Shown here in pieces: positions 50,031 through 58,681 of a stretch of 64,000 bases of DNA (within the stretch, counting starts at the first letter, position 1; each line of letters opens with the position of its first letter). The translations under genes and the position numbers were made by a program. Source of the DNA: Allorhizobium ampelinum S4 (GTDB taxonomy: Bacteria > Pseudomonadota > Alphaproteobacteria > Rhizobiales > Rhizobiaceae); contig NC_011989.1 in NCBI RefSeq assembly GCF_000016285.1, positions 2,793,001 through 2,857,000 on the forward strand, given 5' to 3'. Under the pieces are notes generated by a model. That model was not told the DNA's origin, did not search any database, and was given only the letters and a program-made list of their open reading frames with translations.

Positions 50031-51436
50031 CAGTCCTCCAATACCCATGTATCCTTGGTGCCGCCGCCCTGGCTGGAATTGACCACCAGCGACCCCTGCT
50101 TCAGGGCCACGCGGGTCAAACCGCCGGGAATGATCTGCACCTTGTCGGAGACAAGCACATAGGGACGAAGATCGACATGCCGGGGCGCGATGCCCTTGTT
50201 GACCAGAATCGGCACGGTCGAGAGCGACAGGGTCGGCTGGGCAATGTAATTGCTGGGACGGGTCTTCAGCTTTTCAGCAAACAGCACCCGCTCCTTCTTG
50301 CTGGCGGTCGGCCCGACCAGCATGCCGTAGCCACCGGAGCCGTGCACTTCCTTGACCACCAGTTCTTCCAGATGCTCGAGCACATAGGCCAGACTATCAG
50401 CTTCCGAACAGCGCCAGGTCGGCACGTTTTCCAGGATCGCCTTGCGGCCGGTATAGAACTCGACGATTTCAGGCATGTAGGAATAGATCGCCTTATCGTC
50501 GGAAATGCCGGTGCCGGGCGCATTGGCGATGGTGATATTGCCGGCGCGGTAGACATCCATGATCCCAGGCACGCCCAGCGCCGAATCCGGGCGGAAGGTC
50601 AGCGGATCGAGGAAATCGTCATCGACGCGGCGATAAAGCACGTCGATCGCTTCATAGCCGCGGGTGGTGCGCATCTTCACCTTGCCGTCGATGACGCGCA
50701 GGTCCGAGCCTTCCACCAGTTCCACGCCCATCATGTCGGCCAGGAAGGAATGTTCGTAATAGGCGGAATTGTAGATGCCCGGCGTCAGCACCGCAACGCG
50801 CGGCTTACCTTTGCAGCCGGGAGGTGCCAGCGAAGCCAGCGACTGGCGCAGCAGATAAGGATAGTCCTCGACCCGCTGTACCTTGTTGAGCTGGAACAGT
50901 TCGGGAAACATCTGCATCATGGTTTCGCGGTTTTCCAGCATATAGCTGACACCGGACGGCGTGCGGGCATTATCCTCCAGCACATAGAATTCGCCCTCGC
51001 CGGTGCGCACGATATCGGTGCCGACGATATGGGTATAGACGCCGCCCGGCGGACGGAAGCCGATCATTTCCGGCAGGAAGGCGACATTGTTCTCGATCAG
51101 CTCGCGGGGAATGCGGCCAGCCTTGATGATTTCCTGCTTATGATAGATGTCGTCCAGAAAGGCATTGAGCGCCAGAACGCGCTGCTCGATACCCTGGGCA
51201 AGCTTTCGCCATTCCTGGCCGGAAATGATCCGGGGAATGAGATCGAAGGGTATGAGCTTTTCCGAGGAATCCTCGTGACCATACACGGCGAATGTAATGC
51301 CGGTCTTTCTGAAGATGGTTTCCGCATCCCGCGATTTTGCGATCAGATGCTTGGGGTCCTGGCTCGAATACCAGTCGAAATATTTCTGGTACGGTCCGCG
51401 CGGGCTGCCGTCCGCCGTAATCATTTCATCAAATGC
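50030..51436 (-). CDS. circularly permuted ATP-grasp protein (DUF404/DUF407)
   Basis: This 468-residue protein carries signature segments DDIYHKQEIIKAGRIP, VLEDNARTPSGVSYMLENR, ANAPGTGISDDKAIYSYMPE and VKEVHGSGGYGMLVGP. The start is taken as TTG 51436 (reads AFDEMITADGSPRGPYQKYF, the family opening) with GGGGATA upstream; longer readings have no support. Predicted to form amide bonds using ATP, with the alpha-E and transglutaminase-like proteins as partners. The product is unknown. Confidence 0.9.
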   Translation of the reverse strand, partial: AFDEMITADGSPRGPYQKYFDWYSSQDPKHLIAKSRDAETIFRKTGITFAVYGHEDSSEKLIPFDLIPRIISGQEWRKLAQGIEQRVLALNAFLDDIYHKQEIIKAGRIPRELIENNVAFLPEMIGFRPPGGVYTHIVGTDIVRTGEGEFYVLEDNARTPSGVSYMLENRETMMQMFPELFQLNKVQRVEDYPYLLRQSLASLAPPGCKGKPRVAVLTPGIYNSAYYEHSFLADMMGVELVEGSDLRVIDGKVKMRTTRGYEAIDVLYRRVDDDFLDPLTFRPDSALGVPGIMDVYRAGNITIANAPGTGISDDKAIYSYMPEIVEFYTGRKAILENVPTWRCSEADSLAYVLEHLEELVVKEVHGSGGYGMLVGPTASKKERVLFAEKLKTRPSNYIAQPTLSLSTVPILVNKGIAPRHVDLRPYVLVSDKVQIIPGGLTRVALKQGSLVVNSSQGGGTKDTWVLED

Positions 51437-52166
51437 CAATGGCGCTATCCCCGTTTGTTTTAGCCATATGAATACAGTGCCTTTTACAATGCAAGAAGCG
51501 TGCTCAATTTGAATGAAATATTTCAATCCGCCAAAATCCCGCGAAAACAGCCAAAAAACTGGGCGTTCGCCAGCGCTGTGACCAACCTCGCTTTAGGCGC
51601 CGGCAACAGCGCGCATAAATTCGATGCAACTGCGAGATTTATAAGCAGCTCCTTCAGGTTTCCCCACCACCATGTCTGAATGTTGAAACCATCGGCAACA
51701 GAGAAAACGATAGAGGGGCTGGCGCGCTGCCCTCGCCTCAAATCAGGCCTGATGAAAGTCGTGATGCCGCCCCTTTTCCGGGCTAACGGCTGCTCTATCT
51801 TCAGGTCAACAAAAGTTGTCTTGGCGAAAAAGCTGTCTACAGACACGATAAGCCATCGCCACCAAGCCAGAGAGCCGGACTGCTGATTTGCCATTGTAGA
51901 TGCACATAATTGTCGTGTTGAACCGATTCCGGTTTGACCGTTTATGCGCTAGCGTCAGGAATATTCGAATCACGACCAATCGTGTTCTGGAAACATCGAT
52001 ACGCTATCCCGCGCATGTCGCAGACAGGATGTATTCAGAAACGGTTGTGAAGGTCATAGCCGCTGCGGAATTTGAAGACTTGCGTAACGGGTCCGGCATA
52101 TAAAAGACAGGTGCGCATTGCATGGATGAAAACGGCAGGGGCATAAATGGTATGAAGGAATTCGGC
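51437..52166. other. intergenic region, weak frame only
   Basis: This is 730 bp that must hold the promoters of the divergent ATP-grasp operon and hydrolase gene. A 123-codon minus-strand frame (51,523-51,894) has a Trp-rich sequence with no family and no ribosome site. I do not call it. Confidence 0.4.
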
Positions 52167-53096
52167 ATGGGATATGACGACGCGTCAGGCAAACAAGCAA
52201 TACTGACGCGGCGCGGACTGCTTGGCGGCATTGCAGCCACACTGGCCGCACCGTCTTTCGCACATGCTTTTGACGTTCCCGCTGAGCCGCGCCTGCTGCA
52301 TCACGATTACATGAAAATGCGCGAGCGCTTTCGCACCCGGCTGCTGCAAAAAGGCCCCGCCCCCGACAAATATGAGCCCTTGACCGCACCTGCGGGCGCC
52401 AACCGGATTTTCTACCGCTCAGGGCGTGGCGGTGAACTGACCCTGGCGGCCTGGGTGTCCAGCTATAAACGCGAGCGTAAACTGAAGCCCGCCGTGCTGT
52501 TCCTGCATGGCGGCAATGCCATGGGTGCTGGCCAGTGGGAGCCGCTGAAAGGCTATGCGGATGCCGGCTATGTGGTGATGATGCCCTCCATGCGCGGTGA
52601 AAACGGCCAGATGGGGATTTTCTCCGGCTTTTACGACGAAGTGGATGACGTGCTGGCGGCAGCCGACCGGCTGGCGCATCTGCCCGGTGTAGACCGCGAG
52701 CGGGTATTTCTGGCCGGTCACAGCATTGGCGGCACGCTGGCCATGCTGGCCGCGATGAGCACCCATCGCTTCCGCGCCAGCGTGCCGATATCAGGCAATC
52801 CGAATGCCTTCCGTTTTTTCAATCGCTATCCAGAAGACATTCGCTTTGACGACAGCCGCCCGCATGAATTCGAGGTGCGCAGTGCCGTCTGCTATGCCCA
52901 TAGCTTCAAATGCCCGGTGAAACTGCTGCATGCCGAAACCGAAACCAGCTTCGAGGACAATGCCGCCCTGTTGATAAAGCGTGCCCGGGCCGCCAACGCC
53001 ATCATCTCGTCGCAAGAGGTGGAAGGCAATCACACCAGCGAAATCCCGCATGCGGTGGAAGCCAGCATGCAGTTCTTCCATCAGGTCGCGGCGTGA
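52167..53096 (+). CDS. exported alpha/beta hydrolase (dienelactone hydrolase-like)
   Basis: This is 309 residues. A Tat-like leader comes first (LTRRGLLGGIAATLAAPSFAHA), then an alpha/beta hydrolase with LFLHGGNAMG (oxyanion region), nucleophile GHSIGG and C-terminal catalytic His in EGNHTSEIP. The start is ATG 52167 because AAGGA lies 7 nt upstream; two earlier in-frame ATGs (52122, 52152) are possible. Likely a periplasmic esterase or peptidase; the substrate is unknown. Confidence 0.8.
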   Translation: MGYDDASGKQAILTRRGLLGGIAATLAAPSFAHAFDVPAEPRLLHHDYMKMRERFRTRLLQKGPAPDKYEPLTAPAGANRIFYRSGRGGELTLAAWVSSYKRERKLKPAVLFLHGGNAMGAGQWEPLKGYADAGYVVMMPSMRGENGQMGIFSGFYDEVDDVLAAADRLAHLPGVDRERVFLAGHSIGGTLAMLAAMSTHRFRASVPISGNPNAFRFFNRYPEDIRFDDSRPHEFEVRSAVCYAHSFKCPVKLLHAETETSFEDNAALLIKRARAANAIISSQEVEGNHTSEIPHAVEASMQFFHQVAA

Positions 53097-53174
53097 CGCC
53101 TGTTGCGCAAGTCTATAGACCGGAGGCGGTGTAAGAGGAAATTGTGCCGCGGGCTCAACCCGCAACATTCGCCT

Positions 53175-53741
53175 TCACTGAAAGGCGCTCTTGCGTCTAA
53201 GTGCGCGATAGAGCGTGGCGCGGCTGATGCCCATGTCGCGGGCCGCTCCCTGGACGGTGACAGATCCACCATGAATGGCACCACGCGCCACCTCCACATC
53301 CTGCGTCGTCAGTTTGACGGGCCGCCCTATGGCGCTGCCGCGCTGCCGCGCGGCTGACATGCCCGCCCGCGTCCGCTCGGAAATCAAACTGCGCTCGAAC
53401 TGTGCGAGGGCGCCCATGATGTGGAAAATCAGAACGCCGCCAGCCGAAGCCGTATCGATACATTCGTTAACGGAATAAAGGCCGATTTTCCGCTCTCCAA
53501 GTTCCGTGACCATCTCGATCAGATGCGACAAAGAGCGCCCCAATCGGTCAAGGCGCCAGATCACCAGCGTATCGCCTGATTTGAGTGCAGCAAGCGCCTC
53601 CATCAAACCCGGCCTTTGCCGCGTCGCGCCGGAGAGCCCCTGATCCGAAAAAATCCTCTCACATCCCACCTGCGCCAACGCCTGGAGTTGAAGATCAAGA
53701 TTCTGATCACTGGTGGAAACGCGAGCATAACCAATACGCAT
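53175..53741 (-). CDS. serine recombinase (resolvase/invertase)
   Basis: This is a 188-residue small serine recombinase. The catalytic Ser is in GYARVSTSDQNLDLQLQAL, and the family blocks are IWRLDRLGRSLSHLI and FHIMGALAQFERSLISERT, then the C-terminal helix-turn-helix (VQGAARDMGISRATLYRALR). It could be a resolvase or invertase. I looked for paired inverted crossover sites around it and saw none, so the target is unknown. It lies beside an AT-rich, foreign-looking segment with two unknown genes. Confidence 0.93.
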   Translation of the reverse strand: MRIGYARVSTSDQNLDLQLQALAQVGCERIFSDQGLSGATRQRPGLMEALAALKSGDTLVIWRLDRLGRSLSHLIEMVTELGERKIGLYSVNECIDTASAGGVLIFHIMGALAQFERSLISERTRAGMSAARQRGSAIGRPVKLTTQDVEVARGAIHGGSVTVQGAARDMGISRATLYRALRRKSAFQ

Positions 53742-54077
53742 CAGGCAAAAACACTCATAACAGATGAAATTTAAAGTCTCAAAGGTGAGATCAACAATAA
53801 GTGTATCATAATGGTTCCCTTTTAATCACAACCAAAGAGCGTGTTCAACCTAAAAAACGACCCTAAAGTGCTCATTTTTGGTGTTTTTTTTCTGTCAAGA
53901 AACAGTGGAGAATTGAACATTACAAGTAGAACATCAGAGAATCTAATTTTAGTTGTATAAAATAAAATTATATCCTTGGATTGCATTTTTTATGTATCAG
54001 ATTGCAAATGGGAACGCTTTCGAGACGGAAAAAACGTCAGAAAGCATCACAGGAACCACCATTAAGGATCTGACAAA
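53742..54077. other. AT-rich promoter region
   Basis: This is 336 bp between the divergent serine recombinase and the gene at 54,078, clearly more AT-rich than the flanks, with several TA-rich stretches suited to promoters. No repeat or small gene identified. Confidence 0.45.
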
Positions 54078-54719
54078 ATGAAATATTCCCTGTCTCTCGA
54101 ATTCGACACCGATGTCTTGGGCCTCATCAAGGAAGCCGGCCAGCGTGTGGCGGTTGCCAAGCCGGTCGGCAATGGCGCTCCGAACGTGATTTGGGTCGAT
54201 ATCGACCCCTTTCAGGTCACGACCATCGAATGGGAGGAGAATTACTGGATCTATGCTTCGACCGACAGCGTAGAACATGGCGTATCTATCAATAAGCTGA
54301 GCGAAGCCTCGAGAGACCCAGCGCTCGACGGCGGATACTACGAATTCACCAACAACAACATCTTCGCCCCCTTCCGAAAAAACAGCAGCGCGCTGCCGGT
54401 AAATACCGGCACCTATGCTGCAATCAACAACATGGATTTCGATCGCTATCCGGCCCTGACCTTCGGTCTTGCCCAGGACGCTCTCGTCAACAGGAAGCTG
54501 CATGAGCGTAAGCCGATCTCGGCCCAGACCGTGCTCGCCACCCAGTCGATCCGCATGACGCCCTTCACCTATGTCTACGTCTGGTTGCAGGCCGAATTCG
54601 AAAGCCAGACGATCATCACCGAGATCGCCGGCACGCCCAGCATTGCCAAGTTCGGCGGCAGCGTCTCCGAAATCTCCCTGAAATACGATCCGATCCACGG
54701 CCTGTTCGGCCAGGCGTGA
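54078..54719 (+). CDS. unknown soluble beta-rich protein
   Basis: This is 213 residues, MKYSLSLEFDTDVLGLIKEA, with a striking aromatic/acidic segment (WVDIDPFQVTTIEWEENYWI) and YYEFTNNNIFAPF. AAGGA lies 9 nt before ATG 54078. No signal peptide or membrane segment. I do not recognise a family. Position beside a serine recombinase and an AT-rich leader suggests horizontal gain. A short partner gene follows 199 bp later. Confidence 0.65.
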   Translation: MKYSLSLEFDTDVLGLIKEAGQRVAVAKPVGNGAPNVIWVDIDPFQVTTIEWEENYWIYASTDSVEHGVSINKLSEASRDPALDGGYYEFTNNNIFAPFRKNSSALPVNTGTYAAINNMDFDRYPALTFGLAQDALVNRKLHERKPISAQTVLATQSIRMTPFTYVYVWLQAEFESQTIITEIAGTPSIAKFGGSVSEISLKYDPIHGLFGQA

Positions 54720-54918
54720 TCTGAGACACGTTGAGCCGCAGAGCCGACGCCTTCCCACCAAGGCGTTACCCTTTGCGGCTGAGCTTCGGCGGTCAGCATC
54801 CCCACCCCTGCGTGCTGACCGCCGGTTGATCGAAATATTCACTGCCCTGCTTCAACTCATGCCGGAACCCACCGGACGCAAGCGTCCGCACTCCGCCACT
54901 TATTCCTCAGGAGTCATT

Positions 54919-55161
54919 ATGATCCATGTCCAAAAAGACGACAGTCTCGCCAATGTCATCGTCAATGCCTTTGCAAATGCTGCGGCACCGGCAGCCGTTG
55001 CCCTCGACCCTTACGTAACGGGTATCTCTCCCGAATCCATCACTATCACAGCCAATGGCTTCGGGCCGATCATCATCGACGACCCGCAGGACAATATCAT
55101 GTATATCGTCTCGACTAATGAGGTCGACTTGGAAATCACTACTCACTCAATCGTCGGATAG
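54919..55161 (+). CDS. small unknown protein, partner of 54,078 gene
   Basis: This is 80 residues, MIHVQKDDSLANVIVNAFAN ... ITANGFGPIIIDDPQDNIMY, with AGGAG 5 nt before ATG 54919, much better than the upstream in-frame ATG. Acidic, beta-prone, no signal. The family is unknown. Probably transcribed with the previous gene. Confidence 0.6.
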   Translation: MIHVQKDDSLANVIVNAFANAAAPAAVALDPYVTGISPESITITANGFGPIIIDDPQDNIMYIVSTNEVDLEITTHSIVG

Positions 55162-55555
55162 CCGAGGAGGACCAGCCCGCGCCTGATCCACAGGCGTACG
55201 GACGAACCAGTCGCTCATTCGTAGATGTGCCGGCCGAGCAAGGTTCGGCGGTAATAGCCGCCGAACCACACAACCCCGCCTGTAACAGAACGACCGTTTG
55301 CCATCCACAACCGGTATACGGAAGAAAGATTGGATCATGCCAATCTGAAAATGCCTTTTTATGACCAACGCCGTGCTGACGCTCCATATTTACGGCGGCT
55401 TTCTGCAAACGTCGATCACCCACGCACACACGCCGCCATTTCTATCACCCGAGCAGATAACGGCCAAGCCCTGCGCCTCAGCCACATCCTCCCCTCGCCC
55501 GTTGCCTCCCGCCGCCAAACCCGGCAAAAGAGGTGATGACAGTCGAGGGCAGGAT
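55162..55555. other. region with no secure gene
   Basis: This is 394 bp. A 73-codon minus-strand frame at 55,147-55,368 has some coding look (RMSDWFVRTPVDQARAG) but overlaps the small gene at 54,919 and lacks a clear ribosome site. The rest includes the leader of the haemoglobin gene. Confidence 0.4.
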
Positions 55556-55948
55556 GTGAGTGACGAGAAGACCATCACGCTTTATGAAGCGATCGGCGGC
55601 GATGCGACCGTGAAGGCGCTGGTGCATCGCTTTTATCAGTTGATGGACACGCTGCCGGAGGCGGCGCATTGCCGGGCCATTCATCCGGCTGATCTCACCG
55701 AAAGCGAAGAGAAGTTTTACGATTATATCACCGGCTATCTCGGCGGGCCGCCGGTCTATATGCAAAAGCGCGGCCATCCCATGTTGCGGCGTCGGCATTT
55801 TGTGGCGGAGATCGGGCCACAGGAGCGCGATGAATGGCTCTTATGCTTTCGCCGCGCCATGGACGAGACCATTGCCCACGAGAAGCTGCGTGAGATCATC
55901 GGGACGCCGATTGAAAAGCTTGCCCATCATATGCAGAACAAGGAATAG
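55556..55948 (+). CDS. group II truncated haemoglobin
   Basis: This is 130 residues from GTG 55556 (VSDEKTITLYEAIGGDATVK; the usual family opening). Landmarks: ALVHRFYQLMDTLP, FYDYITGYLGGPPVYMQKRGHPMLRRRHF (heme pocket with the proximal His) and WLLCFRRAMDET. It binds O2 or NO and is typical of aerobic soil bacteria. A longer in-frame reading to 55,361 is low-complexity and rejected. It is 4 bp from the DUF423 gene. Confidence 0.92.
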   Translation: MSDEKTITLYEAIGGDATVKALVHRFYQLMDTLPEAAHCRAIHPADLTESEEKFYDYITGYLGGPPVYMQKRGHPMLRRRHFVAEIGPQERDEWLLCFRRAMDETIAHEKLREIIGTPIEKLAHHMQNKE

Positions 55949-55952
55949 CGCC

Positions 55953-56318
55953 ATGAGCCTGCGCGCATTGAGACCTCTCCTGCTAATCTTGTCCGGCCTG
56001 TTCGGCGCCTGCGGCGTCGGGCTGGCGGCAGCGGCGGCGCATGTGACGGGAGCTGGCAATCTGCTTGGCCCCGCCTCCTCGATTGCGCTCACCCATGCCC
56101 CCGCCTTGCTGGGGCTTTATCTGGCCGGTGACAGGATTCGCACCGCCACGCTATCCGGCCTGATGATCGGCCTCGGCGTGCTGCTTTTTGCCGGTGATCT
56201 CACGGTCAAGCAATGGACCGGCCAGAGCCTGTTTCCTATGGCCGCCCCAACGGGCGGTATTGCGATGATGGTCGGTTGGGCGCTGTTGGCGCTCGGCGCA
56301 TTTTTGCCGCGCAGCTGA
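55953..56318 (+). CDS. DUF423 family membrane protein
   Basis: This 121-residue protein has four hydrophobic segments: LLLILSGLFGACGVGLAAAAAH, IALTHAPALLGLYLAG, LSGLMIGLGVLLFAGDL, and MAAPTGGIAMMVGWALLALG. The last is the family pattern (P-x-GG-x3-M-x-GW). AAGGA lies upstream of ATG 55953. Cytoplasmic membrane; function unknown. Operon with the haemoglobin gene. Confidence 0.88.
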   Translation: MSLRALRPLLLILSGLFGACGVGLAAAAAHVTGAGNLLGPASSIALTHAPALLGLYLAGDRIRTATLSGLMIGLGVLLFAGDLTVKQWTGQSLFPMAAPTGGIAMMVGWALLALGAFLPRS

Positions 56319-56597
56319 TCAGCTGCTACGCCGCGCCGCGTTGCGGTGCCATTGCGGCGGCGGAAAATCGATGACCTCGGCTGAAATCGCTTCCCGCCGC
56401 AACCCCTGCGCCAAATGCTGGGTGCGCGATACAGGCCGTTCATGCAGGCCCGGCAGCCGGATAATGTCAGCCATCGCCGCCTGCCGTTCCCGGCCATCCT
56501 GCTGCCGCTCGTAGAGCGCGCCAATCAGCCCCTCGCCCGCCTGGTCGCCAAGCTTGTGCAGCTCGATCATCAGGGTGCTATCACCACCGTCATGCAT
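56319..56597 (-). CDS. small unknown protein
   Basis: This is 92 residues, MHDGGDSTLMIELHKLGDQA, then GALYERQQDGRERQAAMADI and a basic tail. Helical. Its stop abuts the DUF423 stop. The reading has good codon character and lies 11 bp after the DUF2325 gene on the same strand, so the two are likely co-transcribed. No family recognised. Confidence 0.55.
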   Translation of the reverse strand: MHDGGDSTLMIELHKLGDQAGEGLIGALYERQQDGRERQAAMADIIRLPGLHERPVSRTQHLAQGLRREAISAEVIDFPPPQWHRNAARRSS

Positions 56598-56608
56598 AAA
56601 TCTGTCCC

Positions 56609-57013
56609 TTAATTGCTGTCAGAGCGGTCGTTCAACGTCTGAAGCGCCCGTTCCAGGCTGGATTTCGAGCCGTTGCGCAGCGGAATGAAGGTCTTGCCGA
56701 ATTTCTTGCAGCCACTCTTCACCCGCAGACACGCATCATGGCTGATACAGTCGATCGGGCAGAACACGCAGTCCACCGAAGGCAGCACAGTGTCGATGCG
56801 CGAAACAGCTTCCCGCAATCCGCCATCGTGATGGATCAGCTCGGCACCGAAATTCGTGGCTATCTGGCGCAGATGCGCCACCTGGCAATCCCGCCCGCCG
56901 ACATAGAGGAAGCTCTTGATATCTGCCTGGCCGCCTTTGTCATCAACCGGGGCAGCCGTTACAGCCCGCTTATCTGTCTGCTTCTTCTTTTTCGGCGCAT
57001 TGTGTTTTGCCAT
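56609..57013 (-). CDS. DUF2325 domain protein
   Basis: This is 134 residues with a Lys-rich start (MAKHNAPKKKKQTDKRA) and a DUF2325 domain: SFLYVGGRDCQVAHLRQIA, AELIHHDGGLREAVSRID, DCVFCPIDCISHDACLRVK. GGAGACGG precedes ATG 57013. The family is small, sometimes associated with nucleotide binding; function unproven. Confidence 0.85.
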   Translation of the reverse strand: MAKHNAPKKKKQTDKRAVTAAPVDDKGGQADIKSFLYVGGRDCQVAHLRQIATNFGAELIHHDGGLREAVSRIDTVLPSVDCVFCPIDCISHDACLRVKSGCKKFGKTFIPLRNGSKSSLERALQTLNDRSDSN

Positions 57014-57302
57014 GGACCGTCTCCTGTGTGTGGCGGCGGCGTCTTGCCATCCTCGTGTCTGTTGCAACCACCCTACAAAACATGAGTAAAAGAGTAAAGT
57101 ATATAGTGGAGGATTTTCATCATGTTTTATCACAGGACATGGCGGCCGAGGTTCGGCATCAAAAACTTGATAAAATCTTTAAATATCAGTTATTTGAACG
57201 ATTTTCCGCATTGCGGCATATTCCAATTTTTACCGTTTGATAAATTTTTTATCCTGCGTTACGATTTTCCCAATCGCTTCGAACAAAAAAGAGGGAACTG
57301 CG

Positions 57303-58664
57303 ATGCGAAAACTGGAACCGGGCGTGAAGGCCGGGCGGCTTGACGCTGCCGATTATGTGAAAAACTTCTCTGACCTGCATCCGCGCCTGGGCGACCATGA
57401 AGCGCTTGTTGCCTCTGACCGCTGCTATTTCTGTTATGACGCGCCCTGCATGACGGCCTGTCCGACCTCAATCGACATCCCGCTGTTCATCCGGCAGATC
57501 TCGACCGGTAATCCAACCGGCTCGGCCAAGACGATTTTCGATCAGAACATCCTTGGCGGCATGTGCGCCCGCGTCTGTCCCACCGAACAGCTCTGCGAAG
57601 AGGCCTGCGTGCGCAACACCGCCGAAGAGCGCCCGGTGGAAATCGGTCGCTTGCAGCGTTATGCGACAGATCTGGCCATTGAACATGGCCACCAGTTCTA
57701 CACAGCCGCTGCCTCGACCGGAAAGACCATTGCCGTGGTCGGTGCCGGTCCTGCCGGGCTTGCCTGCGCGCATCGGCTGGCCATGCACGGCCATTCCGTC
57801 ACCATCTACGACACCCGCCCCAAGGCAGGCGGGCTGAACGAATATGGCATCGCCGCCTACAAAACCCCTGAGGGCTTTGCCCAGGCGGAAGTGGATTACA
57901 TTCTCTCCATCGGCAATATCGACGTGCTGCATGGCCAGATGCTGGGCCGCGACTTCACGCTCGCCGACCTCAAGGCCAAGTTCGATGCGGTGTTTCTCGG
58001 CACCGGCCTTGGCAATGTCAACATGCTGACCATTCCCGGCGCCGATACCAATGGCGTCATGGATGCGGTGGAGTTCATTGCTCATCTGCGCCAGGCGAAC
58101 GCCAAGAGCGATGTGCCGGTTGGACGCGATGTCGTCGTCATTGGCGGCGGCATGACCGCCATCGATGCGGGCGTGCAGGCTAAGTTGCTGGGTGCGGAAA
58201 ACGTCACCATCTGCTACCGCCGTGGCAAGGAGCATATGAACGCCTCGGATTATGAGCAGGACCTTGCCGCCTCCAAGGGCGTGCAGATCCGCCATTGGCT
58301 CCAGCCAAAAGAAGTTGCGCATCACGGCGGCCATGTCGCCTCGATCAGCTTTGAATATACCCATCTGGAAAACGGTCTGATGAAGGGCACTGGGCACATC
58401 ACCGAGATCAAGGCCGACCAGATCCTCGTCGCCATCGGCCAGAAGCTCGACCCGGAAGGCCAGGACAGCCTTGCGATGCAAGGCGGCAAGATCGCTGTGG
58501 ATGCAGAGGGTCGCACATCGCTTGCCGGTGTCTGGGCGGGCGGTGACTGCGCCTTCGGCGGCCAGGACCTGACGGTCTCCGCCGTTGCTATGGGCCGCGA
58601 CGCGGCTGAAAGCATCAACCTGACGCTTGCTGCGGACGCCTCCGGCGTCAGCGCCGTCGCCTGA
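57303..58664 (+). CDS. preT: dihydropyrimidine dehydrogenase, NAD-binding subunit PreT
   Basis: This is a 453-residue GltD-like flavoprotein with N-terminal Fe-S cysteines (RCYFCYDAPCMTACPTSID; MCARVCPTEQLCEEACV). An FAD site (VVGAGPAGLACAHRL, near residue 145) and an NAD(P) site (VVIGGGMTAIDAGVQ, near residue 280) follow. It passes electrons from NADH to PreA for reduction of uracil/thymine. ATG 57303 follows GAGGG. It forms an operon with preA (17 bp). No dihydropyrimidinase lies in the window. Confidence 0.93.
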   Translation: MRKLEPGVKAGRLDAADYVKNFSDLHPRLGDHEALVASDRCYFCYDAPCMTACPTSIDIPLFIRQISTGNPTGSAKTIFDQNILGGMCARVCPTEQLCEEACVRNTAEERPVEIGRLQRYATDLAIEHGHQFYTAAASTGKTIAVVGAGPAGLACAHRLAMHGHSVTIYDTRPKAGGLNEYGIAAYKTPEGFAQAEVDYILSIGNIDVLHGQMLGRDFTLADLKAKFDAVFLGTGLGNVNMLTIPGADTNGVMDAVEFIAHLRQANAKSDVPVGRDVVVIGGGMTAIDAGVQAKLLGAENVTICYRRGKEHMNASDYEQDLAASKGVQIRHWLQPKEVAHHGGHVASISFEYTHLENGLMKGTGHITEIKADQILVAIGQKLDPEGQDSLAMQGGKIAVDAEGRTSLAGVWAGGDCAFGGQDLTVSAVAMGRDAAESINLTLAADASGVSAVA

Positions 58665-58681
58665 GCCGGAGGGATTGAACC

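Noticed and set aside
51523..51894. 123-codon minus-strand frame between the ATP-grasp gene and the hydrolase
   Set aside because: No ribosome site or recognised motif, and it fills the space where both divergent promoters must lie.
53100..54077. Invertible segment controlled by the serine recombinase
   Set aside because: I searched by eye for paired inverted crossover-like repeats around the gene and saw none.
55147..55368. 73-codon minus-strand frame before the haemoglobin gene
   Set aside because: Overlaps the end of the better supported gene at 54,919 and has no clear ribosome site; left as uncertain.
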